64,000 nt of DNA. Source: Bacteroidota bacterium (lineage in GTDB: Bacteria > Bacteroidota > Ignavibacteria > Tepidaquicellales > Tepidaquicellaceae). Shown here in pieces: positions 34,708 through 42,528 of the stretch. The notes under the pieces are model-generated. The model had not been told where the DNA came from. It did not search any database and saw nothing but the letters and a program-made list of their open reading frames with translations. The translations under genes were made by a program, and so were the position numbers. Position 1 is the first letter of the stretch. Each line of letters starts with the position of its first letter. The stretch lies in assembly GCA_018266835.1 (NCBI GenBank), contig JAFDZP010000001.1, positions 299,555 through 363,554 of the forward strand. Direction: 5' to 3'.

Positions 34708-34775
34708 TCCCGTTTTCTTTATTTATGTTTTTCTATCCTGCGTGATTTATAAATAAAGGAAACGGGATTTTTTTC
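34708..34775 (+). terminator. Riboswitch-controlled terminator
   Basis: TCCCGTTTTCTTTATTTA (34708-34725) pairs with TAAATAAAGGAAACGGGA (34750-34767) with one G-U, then a T run. Outside it, AAAATGAGT (34690-34698) is complementary to ACTCATTTT (34780-34788), which reaches into the TTG start codon of the next gene. Confidence 0.88.
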
Positions 34776-34786
34776 TTATACTCATT

Positions 34787-36700
34787 TTGAAAATACTTTT
34801 ACTGGCCATATTACTCGCATTTTTTAATTTTGCTTTTGCACAAAAGCAGGATTCATCAAAATATTCCACGGAAGAAATTGAAGTAAATTCATTTTTCTCC
34901 GAGACGAATGTTTATACATCACCATCTAATATTTCTGTCTTAAATAAAAAATCAATCAATAACCGTAACGGTAACAATGTATCGGATATTCTGAAAAGTG
35001 TTTCAGGAGTTTATATAAAATCATACGGTGACCCTTCATCCTTGCAGACAATTTCAATGAACGGTCTTGGCGCAGAGCATACAGTAATATTATTGAACGG
35101 CTCCAAATTGAATTCGCTACAGAACGGACAAATTGACTTATCTTTAATCCCGGTTGAAAACGTCAAAAGAATTGAAGTGATGAATAATGGCTATAGTTCT
35201 TTGTTTGGCTCGGAAGCTATGGGAGGAGTCGTTAATATAATTACAGATGATTTATTAGAAGAAAATAAACTTAAGCTCGGAGTCAGTTATGAGTTTGGTT
35301 CTTACAAAGCCAGAAAGTTTTCTTTTAAAATTTCCAACAACCTGAATAAATTTAAATATGATTTTCTTTTATCGGATGAGAAATCTGACAACGATTATAA
35401 TTTTTACTTTGATACAGGATTAGAAAAAGAATTAAGAAATAAATTAAACTCTGCATATGAAATCACCAACTACACATTTTCGTCTCAGTTTAATTTCACA
35501 CCTGATTTCAGTCTTAATTATTTTACTCAGTTTGTAAATGCTGACAGGGAAATTCCCGGAATTGAAACAGGAAATACGCCTCCCGATACAAAACAATTAG
35601 ATAGAAACTGGAATAATATCCTAAAGTTAAATTATGCAAAAAAGAATTTTACTTTTTACTCTGATTTTAATTTTCAAAATAACATAGAAAACTACAATAC
35701 ATATCCTGTTATAAAAAGTTATTATAAAAATATTCTGTTCTCAAACTCAAACAGGATTGAGATAAGCCATAAAGAAAACTCATACACATTCGGGAGTGAA
35801 ATAAAATACGGCACATTATATAGCAACGAATTACAGAACGATATTGACAGGAAACATTATTCGCTGTTTAATTCATCCAAAATTTCATTGGATAATTTAC
35901 TAATATATCCTTCTTTAAGATACGATTATATTACTGATATTAAAAAAGGCGCTGTAACATATCAGCTTGGATTGAACTATCAACCGATTAATAAATTTGA
36001 TTTTCACTTAAGAGGCAACGTAAGCAGAAATTTCGGAGTACCGACTTTTAACGGTCTGTACTGGAAGACCGGCGGAAATCCTGACTTAAAACCGGAGTAC
36101 TCGCAAAACTATGAAGGTGGATTAATTCTATCGTTCAAATCACTTCTGGATTATACTTTAAAATTTACTTATTTAAATATTGCAACAGAAGACAGAATTG
36201 TCTGGCTGCCGGGAAGAAATTTTATATGGAGCCCTAAAAATATCGGAACAAGCAAATCAGAGATATTCATATCATCATTCAAACTTCAGTATTCATTCAG
36301 TAAAAATATTTTTATAAAAGGAGATGTTTCTTACACGAATAACCATACTAAGAAAACGAATGAAGATTTCACCGGTGACCCTTCTGTAAATAAGCAAATC
36401 TTATATATACCGGATGAACAGATTCAGTCTAATCTTGAATTGAATTTCGGAAACATCGGTCTTAATCTATTTCATTCTTACATTGGTAAAAGATATTCGG
36501 ATACGGAAAATTTGAATACTATGAATCCGGTAAATACTCTGGATGGGAATTTATTCTTCAATTACAAAATATCCAAATATACTGCTTCATTTAAATTTGA
36601 AATAAATAATATAACTAATTCTGACTATCAGATAATTGCAGGATATCCTGCGCCGCTTCGTAATTACAATTTTAAAATTAATCTAAACTATTCATTATAA
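34787..36700 (+). CDS. btuB: TonB-dependent vitamin B12 outer-membrane receptor, BtuB-like
   Basis: With a TTG start at 34787 the 637-residue product begins with a signal peptide (ILLLAILLAFFNFAFA, cut before QKQ). The plug domain (about residues 35-150) has VSDILKSVSGVYIKSYG, MNGLGAEHTVILLNGSKLN, VENVKRIEVMNNGYSSLFG and EAMGGVVNIIT. A 22-strand barrel follows, ending FKINLNYSL. The length equals that of BtuB. Position directly behind a cobalamin riboswitch fixes the substrate as a corrinoid. It imports B12 across the outer membrane using TonB energy and is probably topped by the BtuG-like proteins encoded downstream. Confidence 0.93.
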   Translation: MKILLLAILLAFFNFAFAQKQDSSKYSTEEIEVNSFFSETNVYTSPSNISVLNKKSINNRNGNNVSDILKSVSGVYIKSYGDPSSLQTISMNGLGAEHTVILLNGSKLNSLQNGQIDLSLIPVENVKRIEVMNNGYSSLFGSEAMGGVVNIITDDLLEENKLKLGVSYEFGSYKARKFSFKISNNLNKFKYDFLLSDEKSDNDYNFYFDTGLEKELRNKLNSAYEITNYTFSSQFNFTPDFSLNYFTQFVNADREIPGIETGNTPPDTKQLDRNWNNILKLNYAKKNFTFYSDFNFQNNIENYNTYPVIKSYYKNILFSNSNRIEISHKENSYTFGSEIKYGTLYSNELQNDIDRKHYSLFNSSKISLDNLLIYPSLRYDYITDIKKGAVTYQLGLNYQPINKFDFHLRGNVSRNFGVPTFNGLYWKTGGNPDLKPEYSQNYEGGLILSFKSLLDYTLKFTYLNIATEDRIVWLPGRNFIWSPKNIGTSKSEIFISSFKLQYSFSKNIFIKGDVSYTNNHTKKTNEDFTGDPSVNKQILYIPDEQIQSNLELNFGNIGLNLFHSYIGKRYSDTENLNTMNPVNTLDGNLFFNYKISKYTASFKFEINNITNSDYQIIAGYPAPLRNYNFKINLNYSL

Positions 36701-36705
36701 TATCC

Positions 36706-38010
36706 ATGAAAAAAATCTTACTGTTAATCATCACTTTTTTCATTCTAATAATTTCAAACTCCAATGCTCAAAATACAAAAGCATATATTTTAAGTGAAGG
36801 CGGGGGAGCACCGGGTTCAGGAAAGCTATCTACTTATACATACAATGGAAACAGTTTTTCTTTAAGCATTACAAATCCGGGAAATTTAGGATTGTATCCT
36901 GACGGTATAGCAAAATATAATTCTACTTTGTTCGTTTGCGAGCAAGGCGGATTCGGCGGTCAGGGGAAGATTTACAGAATGGACAGCACCGGACTTGTAT
37001 TGAATTCACAGTCATTCGGAACAAATCCTTATTCAGTAGCTATAGCAAACAATAAAATTTATGCAACTAATGGCCCCGCAAGCAAAGTTACAGTTTTAAA
37101 TATTTCTGCGCTTAGCTCTATAAAAGAAATTCCGGTAGGAGTTTATCCCCAAGAAATTTTGGGATATCAGAATAAAATTTATGTCTGTAATACAAGCGCT
37201 TTTGGAGGAAATCGTGATTCGAGTGTATCAGTAATTAATGCAATAACGGATTCCGTAATAGCAAGAATATATTTTGAAAGGGAGCCTACCTCACTTGCAA
37301 TTTCAAATGACGGAAAAATATTGGTTGGATGCAACGGGTTTGACGGTAAAATTTACAAGATAGACCCTGCAACACTACAGATAGTTGATACATATTTAAT
37401 CTCAAATGGTTTTGATAAAGATATATCGGTAGATAAAAACTCTAACAACGTTTACTTCATCGATTATGCAAACAATATTTCGTCTCTTAATTTATTGACA
37501 AGACAAGTCATCACATTCATCACTAATAATTCTCCTGCCTCATCTTTCTTCTATGGTTATAATTATGATTACACCAATAACAGACATTTTGTATTGGACG
37601 CTAAGAATTTTGTGGTATCAGGGAGTCTAAATATTTATGGTCCTTCAGGAAGTTTGCTGCAAACTTTTACAACCGGTGTCGCTCCGCGCAGAGTTATTTT
37701 TGATTTAACTTCTACAGTTGATATAAAATATATTTCTGAATTTGTTAATGGATATGAATTAAAACAGAATTACCCAAATCCGTTTAATCCAAATACTACA
37801 ATCAGATTTTCTATTCCTAAAAATGACTTTGTATCGTTGATAGTTTTTGATGTCAACGGAAGAGAAGTTGAAAATCTGATTAATGAAAATAAAACATCAG
37901 GAAGTTATGAAATAAATTTTAATGCATCAAATTTATCTTCAGGAGTATACTTCTATAAATTAAATACTTCATCTTTTTCATCGATTAAAAAAATGACGTT
38001 AATTAAATAA
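36706..38010 (+). CDS. BtuG-like beta-propeller with T9SS sorting domain, probable surface B12-binding protein
   Basis: The 434-residue product starts 5 bases after btuB. It has a signal peptide (ILLLIITFFILIISNSNA), then a YncE/DUF5074-type seven-bladed propeller (AYILSEGGG, LGLYPDGIAKY, NPYSVAIANNKIYATNGP, VGVYPQEILGYQNKIYV, APRRVIFD). The ~80-residue T9SS domain (QNYPNPFNPNTT... ending KKMTLIK) follows. In Bacteroides, BtuG is a lipoprotein propeller that binds cobalamin very tightly and docks on BtuB. Here the same kind of propeller appears to be exported by T9SS. It is clearly homologous to the lipoprotein at 38977. The B12-binding role is inferred from locus and fold. Confidence 0.8.
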   Translation: MKKILLLIITFFILIISNSNAQNTKAYILSEGGGAPGSGKLSTYTYNGNSFSLSITNPGNLGLYPDGIAKYNSTLFVCEQGGFGGQGKIYRMDSTGLVLNSQSFGTNPYSVAIANNKIYATNGPASKVTVLNISALSSIKEIPVGVYPQEILGYQNKIYVCNTSAFGGNRDSSVSVINAITDSVIARIYFEREPTSLAISNDGKILVGCNGFDGKIYKIDPATLQIVDTYLISNGFDKDISVDKNSNNVYFIDYANNISSLNLLTRQVITFITNNSPASSFFYGYNYDYTNNRHFVLDAKNFVVSGSLNIYGPSGSLLQTFTTGVAPRRVIFDLTSTVDIKYISEFVNGYELKQNYPNPFNPNTTIRFSIPKNDFVSLIVFDVNGREVENLINENKTSGSYEINFNASNLSSGVYFYKLNTSSFSSIKKMTLIK

Positions 38011-38102
38011 GGTCAGGTATAAATTTGTATAATGCAAATTAACTTTTAACTTTAATCAAGGTTTAACAGTTTATATTAATAGGAACACCACAATAAAATC
38101 AT

Positions 38103-38756
38103 ATGAACAAAGAAGAAGCAAAATCAGCAGGCGGTTCGAAGTATAAGGAGAAAATAAAAGAAACTATTGAAGGTTACAAAAATCTTACAGAAGAAGATAA
38201 GCATATGTTTCATATCTATTATGGATATGGAAAAGGGAAAACTACTGCCGTGATGGGGTTGGCAATGCGCGCGCTTGGCGCGGGAAAGCGAGTTGCTATT
38301 GTACAATTCGATAAAGGCTACGACGGACAAAATGAACACTATGCTGAAAGAGTGATACTTCGTAAGCTTAAAGAAATTGGTTTTCCGATAGACATACATC
38401 CCACCGGCGCAGAAAGAATGAATTCAGACGGTACGTTCAGATTTAAAAATACAGAAGAAGATTTTGATGAAGCCAAAAGAGGCTTGGATATTGCAAAGAA
38501 CTTAATACTAAAAGGAGAGATAGACTTACTGATACTTGATGAAGCTATTGCTGCAGTTGTTTATCATCTGCTTACAAAGGAAGATGTTGAAAAGCTCATT
38601 GAGCTTTACAATAAAAAAAGAAGATTTGAATTAGTAATGACAGGGCATAAACTATGGGAAGGACTTGAGGCAAAAGCTGATTTAGTGACTGAACTAAAAA
38701 AAGTTAAACATTATTTTGATGAAGGAATTCCTGCAAGACTGGGAATAGAATTTTAA
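38103..38756 (+). CDS. cobO: Corrinoid adenosyltransferase, CobO/BtuR type
   Basis: The 217-residue product transfers adenosyl from ATP to cob(I)alamin, giving the coenzyme form. The P-loop is HIYYGYGKGKTTAVMGLA (GYGKGKTT at residues 41-48), followed by ALGAGKRVAIVQFDKG, the Walker B-like LLILDEAIAA, and a C-terminal VMTGHKLWEGL (usually VLTGR..P). It ends in KHYFDEGIPARLGIEF, the BtuR signature. A ~35-residue charged N-terminal extension precedes the P-loop. It follows btuG-like by ~90 bases and belongs to the riboswitch regulon. Confidence 0.93.
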   Translation: MNKEEAKSAGGSKYKEKIKETIEGYKNLTEEDKHMFHIYYGYGKGKTTAVMGLAMRALGAGKRVAIVQFDKGYDGQNEHYAERVILRKLKEIGFPIDIHPTGAERMNSDGTFRFKNTEEDFDEAKRGLDIAKNLILKGEIDLLILDEAIAAVVYHLLTKEDVEKLIELYNKKRRFELVMTGHKLWEGLEAKADLVTELKKVKHYFDEGIPARLGIEF

Positions 38757-38763
38757 TTGAACT

Positions 38764-38964
38764 ATGCTGATAAACAGATGCGTTTGTTACAATATAAAGT
38801 TTGAAGAAATTAAAAAGATCATGGTTGAACATGGATTTACAACTATTGAAGAAGTCCAGAATGAAATTGATGTATCTAAAAACTGTAAACTTTGCCGGCC
38901 TTATATTGAAAAAATGATTGAGACGGGGGAAACCGAATTTAATTACATTATAACAAAAGAGTGA
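38764..38964 (+). CDS. BFD-like [2Fe-2S]-binding domain protein
   Basis: The 66-residue product is a free-standing BFD-like (bacterioferritin-associated ferredoxin) domain. Four cysteines, C6-x-C8 and C41-x2-C44, are spaced as in Bfd to hold a [2Fe-2S] cluster. Helical segments FEEIKKIMVEHGF and TIEEVQNEI lie between them. It starts seven bases after the adenosyltransferase gene. BtuR enzymes need cob(II)alamin reduced to cob(I)alamin, so this small iron-sulfur protein may deliver that electron. That role is inference; iron release or regulation is also possible. Confidence 0.8.
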   Translation: MLINRCVCYNIKFEEIKKIMVEHGFTTIEEVQNEIDVSKNCKLCRPYIEKMIETGETEFNYIITKE

Positions 38965-38976
38965 TTATTTTCCCAA

Positions 38977-40032
38977 ATGAAATTTATATCAAAGCTTACA
39001 CTGTTTTTATCAGCTGCCCTCGTATTATTTCAAGGATGTTTCAGAGATGAAATTATAATTAATCCTAACCCCTCCAACCTTCCGAATAAATTAGGCGTTT
39101 ACGTTTTATCCGAGGGCAATGGACTTGCCAACCAAAGTAAACTATCTTTTCTGAGTTTTGCAAATGGTGACTTCAATTTAAATATTACATTCCCTTCAGT
39201 CTTAGGTCTTTATCCCGATGGTTTAATTCAATACAATGGAAATTATATGTATATCATAGAGCGCGGTAGTCCCGGCAGCTCAGGTACAATTTACAAATTA
39301 GATACTAACGGAATAATTTCCGGGTCAAACAACTTTGGGGTTAATCCTTACTCCTTAGCTGCGGCTAACGGTAAAGCTTATTGTACAAACGGACCTGACT
39401 CGTCAGTAAGTGTTATTGATTTGTCATCACTGACTGAGATCAAAAGAATAAAAGTCGGTTTATATCCACAGGAAATCACGACTATAGGCAATAAAGTTTT
39501 TGTTGTAAATACTCACATTACCGGCGGCGGTATTGATTCGACTATTTCTGTCATTGATGTTATTAATGATGTTAATGTCGCTCAGGTGAGAGTCAGTACT
39601 TCACTCACTTCTCTTGCAGTAACCAATGATGGTTATTTACTTGTAGGCAGCTCTTCAAGAGGGGGAGTAATTTATAAAATCAGTCCGGCTAATTACGCTA
39701 AGGTGGATTCATTCTCTGTTAACTCTGCAACCATAAAAGATATTAACGTAGATAATACTTCTGATAATATTTACTTTATTCGTGATAACAATTCTATTGT
39801 GCAGCTTAATTTATCCGATAGAAGTTTAACCCCTGTGATAACTCCTTCTGTTTCAAATGGAATTGCATATATAAACGGCTATGCTTACGATGCGAAAAAA
39901 CAAAAGCACTATATTGCAGATGCCCGTGATTTTTTCCTAAACGGATTTTTATATAAGTTTAATTCAACAGGTCAGTTGGAATCGGCATTTCAGACAGGAA
40001 TAAGACCCCGCAGAATTCTGATTAGAAACTAG
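38977..40032 (+). CDS. BtuG-like lipoprotein beta-propeller, probable surface B12-binding protein
   Basis: The 351-residue product has a lipoprotein signal (FLSAALVLFQGC, Cys21), then the same YncE/DUF5074 propeller as 36706-38010. Shared blocks are VYVLSEGNG, LGLYPDGLIQY, NPYSLAAANGKAYCTNGP, VGLYPQEITTIGNKVFV and IRPRRILI. It lacks a T9SS domain and stops right after the last blade. It corresponds in design to Bacteroides BtuG, a surface lipoprotein that hands cobalamin to BtuB. It is 12 bases behind the BFD-like gene, so it is probably the last gene of the riboswitch operon. Confidence 0.82.
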   Translation: MKFISKLTLFLSAALVLFQGCFRDEIIINPNPSNLPNKLGVYVLSEGNGLANQSKLSFLSFANGDFNLNITFPSVLGLYPDGLIQYNGNYMYIIERGSPGSSGTIYKLDTNGIISGSNNFGVNPYSLAAANGKAYCTNGPDSSVSVIDLSSLTEIKRIKVGLYPQEITTIGNKVFVVNTHITGGGIDSTISVIDVINDVNVAQVRVSTSLTSLAVTNDGYLLVGSSSRGGVIYKISPANYAKVDSFSVNSATIKDINVDNTSDNIYFIRDNNSIVQLNLSDRSLTPVITPSVSNGIAYINGYAYDAKKQKHYIADARDFFLNGFLYKFNSTGQLESAFQTGIRPRRILIRN

Positions 40033-40084
40033 CAAAATTCAATTGATAAAATTCTTATATCTCTCTAATTTGTTTTTATAATTT

Positions 40085-40966
40085 ATGGTAGAGTTTAATT
40101 CAACTAACAACGATACAAATTTTCCATCAGCCGAATACCCTAAAAATTCAGAACTGATAGGTACTGATGATAACGGGCTAAAGATTTTCATAGAGAGAAA
40201 TAATCTGTTCGGCATAGAAGAATACCTGCGCAGCGATACAAATAACGAGCTCGGCGGAGTATTAATTGGTAACGTTTATAAAGATAAAAATGACAAACTT
40301 TTTATTGTCATAAAGAATAATATCATTGCTGAAAGCACTAACGCTTCACTATCCAGATTAACATTTACCCATGAAACATGGGAAAAGATAAATTCAAATC
40401 TGGAGAAGGATTTTCCCAGCCAGAAAATACTCGGCTGGTATCATTCTCATCCCGGGCACTCGGTTTTTCTTTCAACATATGATGTATTCATACAGGATAA
40501 TTTTTTTGATATGCCTTACATGACTGCATTTGTTTATGATCCTATTATTAATGACAGAGGATTTTTTTATAAAGATGAATCAGGCATTAAAAAATCTGAA
40601 GGATATTATATTTATGGCGAAAGACCTGAACTGATTAAAACAACAGAACTTGAAATTGAAATGCCAAAGCCGTTAGAGAATATTGAAGTAAAAAAAAATG
40701 ATAACACAAACAAGAGTTCAATGAAAAACATAGTTATTATCGCTTTAGTTGTTATCAATTTTATATTTTGTCTTCTGTTATTTGTAAAGATGAATTCTAA
40801 TGAGAAGGAACTTTCAAGATTTGAAAATGTTAATAACCAACTGAACGAACTTAAAAATGAAAATCTGAAACTGAACCAGAAGTATGATAATCTGATAAAA
40901 TCATTTGAGACAGAAAGAATGAATACATTTGATACAACAAAACAAAAACTTAACCCTGGCAGGTAA
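40085..40966 (+). CDS. Membrane-anchored JAMM/MPN (JAB) metallopeptidase
   Basis: The 293-residue product has an N-terminal JAB domain (about residues 30-175) with a complete JAMM zinc site: Glu55 (ELGGVLIG), then H120-S-H122-P, Ser130 and Asp133 in the H-x-H-x7-S-x2-D order. It also has RLTFTHETWEKI and WYHSHPGHSVFLS. A basic linker leads to one membrane helix (about 215-237, IVIIALVVINFIFCLLLFV) and a Lys/Asn/Glu-rich coiled coil (about 243-285). The positive charges before the helix place the peptidase in the cytoplasm. JAMM proteins remove ubiquitin-like tags or cut at Ubl C-termini. An E2-fold gene starts 9 bases downstream. No family with this TM and coiled-coil tail is known to me. Confidence 0.88.
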   Translation: MVEFNSTNNDTNFPSAEYPKNSELIGTDDNGLKIFIERNNLFGIEEYLRSDTNNELGGVLIGNVYKDKNDKLFIVIKNNIIAESTNASLSRLTFTHETWEKINSNLEKDFPSQKILGWYHSHPGHSVFLSTYDVFIQDNFFDMPYMTAFVYDPIINDRGFFYKDESGIKKSEGYYIYGERPELIKTTELEIEMPKPLENIEVKKNDNTNKSSMKNIVIIALVVINFIFCLLLFVKMNSNEKELSRFENVNNQLNELKNENLKLNQKYDNLIKSFETERMNTFDTTKQKLNPGR

Positions 40967-40975
40967 TAATAGAAC

Positions 40976-41506
40976 ATGAGTCCCAGACAAAGACGATTAC
41001 ATTCCGACTTCGAAAAAATAAAAGAAGAATTTAAAGAGCATCCTTACATTAAAGTTATGTACGATGAAGGAGATTCAGTTCCTGAAAAATACATAGTGTA
41101 TTTTAATGTTAAAGGATTGAAGCTTGACCCTGAATCTACAAAAGAGAACAGAGTCATTTTAATCTCACGTGAGCATAAGATAGAAATTTATCTTCACATT
41201 GATTATCCGCGTATGAAACCGATGGCTAATATTCTTACTCCTATTTTTCATCCTAATTTCAGAACAGCATCACCGCACGATATCTGCATAGGCGATTACT
41301 GGGCATCGGGGGAAACTCTTGTTGATATCATTTATCAGATAGGTGAAATGATAATGTATCAGAATTACAATGTTGATAGTCCGTTAAACGGTCCCGCTGC
41401 TTTATGGGCAAAAAATAATATTGCCCGATTTCCCGTTGATGATACAAACATCCGCAAAGGCGATGTAAAAGTGGAAGTAAAAGATATTGAAATAGATCTT
41501 AAATAG
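40976..41506 (+). CDS. E2 ubiquitin-conjugating-enzyme-fold (UBC-like) protein
   Basis: The 176-residue product reads as a prokaryotic E2. It has an N-terminal helix (RRLHSDFEKIKEEFKE), four strands (YIVYFNVKGL, RVILISREHKIEIYLHI), a YPRMKPMANILTPIFHPNF strand with the HPN tripeptide at residues 92-94, and the candidate catalytic Cys104 in DICIGDYW with Trp109. Then come TLVDIIYQIGEMI and DSPLNGPAALWAKNN, which match the SPLN..A helix of E2s. A ~20-residue polar tail follows. This is remote homology read by eye, but motif order and spacing agree at every point. It is paired with the JAMM gene; no E1 or Ubl gene lies nearby. Confidence 0.75.
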   Translation: MSPRQRRLHSDFEKIKEEFKEHPYIKVMYDEGDSVPEKYIVYFNVKGLKLDPESTKENRVILISREHKIEIYLHIDYPRMKPMANILTPIFHPNFRTASPHDICIGDYWASGETLVDIIYQIGEMIMYQNYNVDSPLNGPAALWAKNNIARFPVDDTNIRKGDVKVEVKDIEIDLK

Positions 41507-41546
41507 TATGTAGTAGAAAGTAACAAGTATAAAGTATAAGGTACAA
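41507..41546. repeat. Short-word repeat (AAGTA/TATAAAG)
   Basis: The gap between the E2-like gene and the carbonic anhydrase gene reads TAGTAGAAAGTAACAAGTAT-like words. The same words fill 46338-46383 and 58912-58945. Confidence 0.5.
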
Positions 41547-41551
41547 TAATA

Positions 41552-42052
41552 ATGATACAATCGTGCAAAGGTAAAAGTCCGGATATACACAGAAGTGTAA
41601 AGATAATGCATGGCGCGCAAATTATAGGAGATGTGGTCATAGGGAAAAATTCCAGTATATGGTTCAACTGCGTAGTGCGCGGTGATGTTAATTATATCAG
41701 AATAGGGGAGAACACAAATATACAGGACGGTTCTATTCTTCATGTTAATCATATAGATTATTTTTTGCAAGTCGGCTCGTATGTTACAGCCGGTCATAAT
41801 AGTATTTTGCATGGCTGCGTAATTGGTGATAATGTTTTAATCGGCATGGGAGCCATACTTCTTGATAATTGTAAAGTCGGTAACAACTCACTAATAGCAG
41901 CCGGCGCAGTCGTTAAAGAAAACTTTGTTGTGCCTGAAGGCGTGCTTGTTGCAGGAGTTCCGGGAAAGATAATCCGCGACCTGACAGCCAAAGAAATTGA
42001 AGATATTAAACAAAGCGCTATAAATTACGTAGAATATGCTAAAGAGTACTGA
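41552..42052 (+). CDS. Gamma-class carbonic anhydrase family (left-handed beta-helix) protein
   Basis: The 166-residue product is a hexapeptide-repeat beta-helix (IIGDVVIGKNSSIWFNCVVRG, VGSYVTAGHNSILHGC, IGDNVLIGMGAILLDNC) with a C-terminal helix (AKEIEDIKQSAINYVEYAKEY). Metal-ligand histidines are seen in ILHVN, AGHNS and ILHGC, in the positions used by Cam/CamH-type carbonic anhydrases. R-G-D in VVRGDVNYIRIG is also conserved. Enzymes of this shape include YrdA/PaaY; not all hydrate CO2. It is co-directional with the JAMM/E2 pair (45-base gap), but gamma-CA genes roam widely and no functional link is implied. Confidence 0.9.
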   Translation: MIQSCKGKSPDIHRSVKIMHGAQIIGDVVIGKNSSIWFNCVVRGDVNYIRIGENTNIQDGSILHVNHIDYFLQVGSYVTAGHNSILHGCVIGDNVLIGMGAILLDNCKVGNNSLIAAGAVVKENFVVPEGVLVAGVPGKIIRDLTAKEIEDIKQSAINYVEYAKEY

Positions 42053-42140
42053 TTAGAGCTAAATACCCCAAATCATAATAATTAATAACGGATTAATTAT
42101 ACTATATTAGTTTTCAATTTTTTTATATATTTTAAAAGTA

Positions 42141-42230
42141 TGAAACATAGACAGTTTAAGTTCTTGAGGCAATTTTGAAGTAGGTCTATGTTTTATGTTT
42201 CAAGAACTTAGTTATTATTTATTTGGAGGT
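42141..42230 (+). promoter_or_regulatory. Structured 5' leader of the cold-shock gene (possible pseudoknot / RNA thermosensor)
   Basis: Two perfect inverted repeats interleave. AAACATAGAC (42143-42152) pairs with GTCTATGTTT (42184-42193), and TAAGTTCTTGA (42157-42167) with TCAAGAACTTA (42200-42210). The first arm can also pair with ATGTTTCA (42195-42202). The order A-B-A'-B' gives a pseudoknot or two exclusive folds. A strong GGAGG (42225-42229) follows, six bases before the ATG. Confidence 0.7.
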
Positions 42231-42235
42231 AACAA

Positions 42236-42439
42236 ATGCCAAAAGGTAAAGTAAAATGGTTCGATGCTAAAAAAGGCTACGGATTTCTTGTAGGTGATGA
42301 TGGGACTGATGTCTTTATTCACTACTCAGATATCAGCACCGAGCAATCCTACAAAACACTGGACAAAGGTGTCAGCGTTGAGTATGATTTAATCGAAGAC
42401 CAAAAAGGCAAAAAAGCTGCAAATGTAAGAGCTATTTAA
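42236..42439 (+). CDS. cspA: Cold-shock domain protein (CspA family)
   Basis: The 67-residue product is a complete cold-shock domain: KGKVKWFDAKKGYGFLVGDD (RNP1-like KGYGF) and TDVFIHYSDI (RNP2-like VFIHY), then VEYDLIEDQKGKKAANVRAI. It binds single-stranded RNA or DNA and acts as an RNA chaperone. It has an unusually good Shine-Dalgarno for this genome (GGAGGT) and a ~100-base leader with interleaved inverted repeats. This suggests post-transcriptional, possibly temperature-dependent, control. It is monocistronic, closed by a terminator at 42468. Confidence 0.96.
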   Translation: MPKGKVKWFDAKKGYGFLVGDDGTDVFIHYSDISTEQSYKTLDKGVSVEYDLIEDQKGKKAANVRAI

Positions 42440-42467
42440 TTTTTATTAAATTCTTGCAATTTGAACT

Positions 42468-42507
42468 TAACCCTAATCGATACTTTAAAATATTGATTAG
42501 GGTTTTT
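42468..42507 (+). terminator. Intrinsic terminator of the cold-shock gene
   Basis: AACCCTAATCGATA pairs with TATTGATTAGGGTT (one G-U), then TTTTT. Confidence 0.88.
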
Positions 42508-42528
42508 TAAATTAAGACCACATTTGAT

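Noticed and set aside
36706..40032. Complete bacterial ubiquitin operon including E1 or Ubl upstream of the JAMM gene
   Set aside because: The upstream genes are B12-related and none has a ThiF-type nucleotide motif or a beta-grasp protein ending in GG; the downstream genes are gamma-carbonic anhydrase, Csp, an unknown, YbeY and Smg.
41402..41812. Two minus-strand frames over the E2-like and carbonic anhydrase genes with hydrophobic products
   Set aside because: They overlap two clear plus-strand genes with recognisable motifs and have no independent support.
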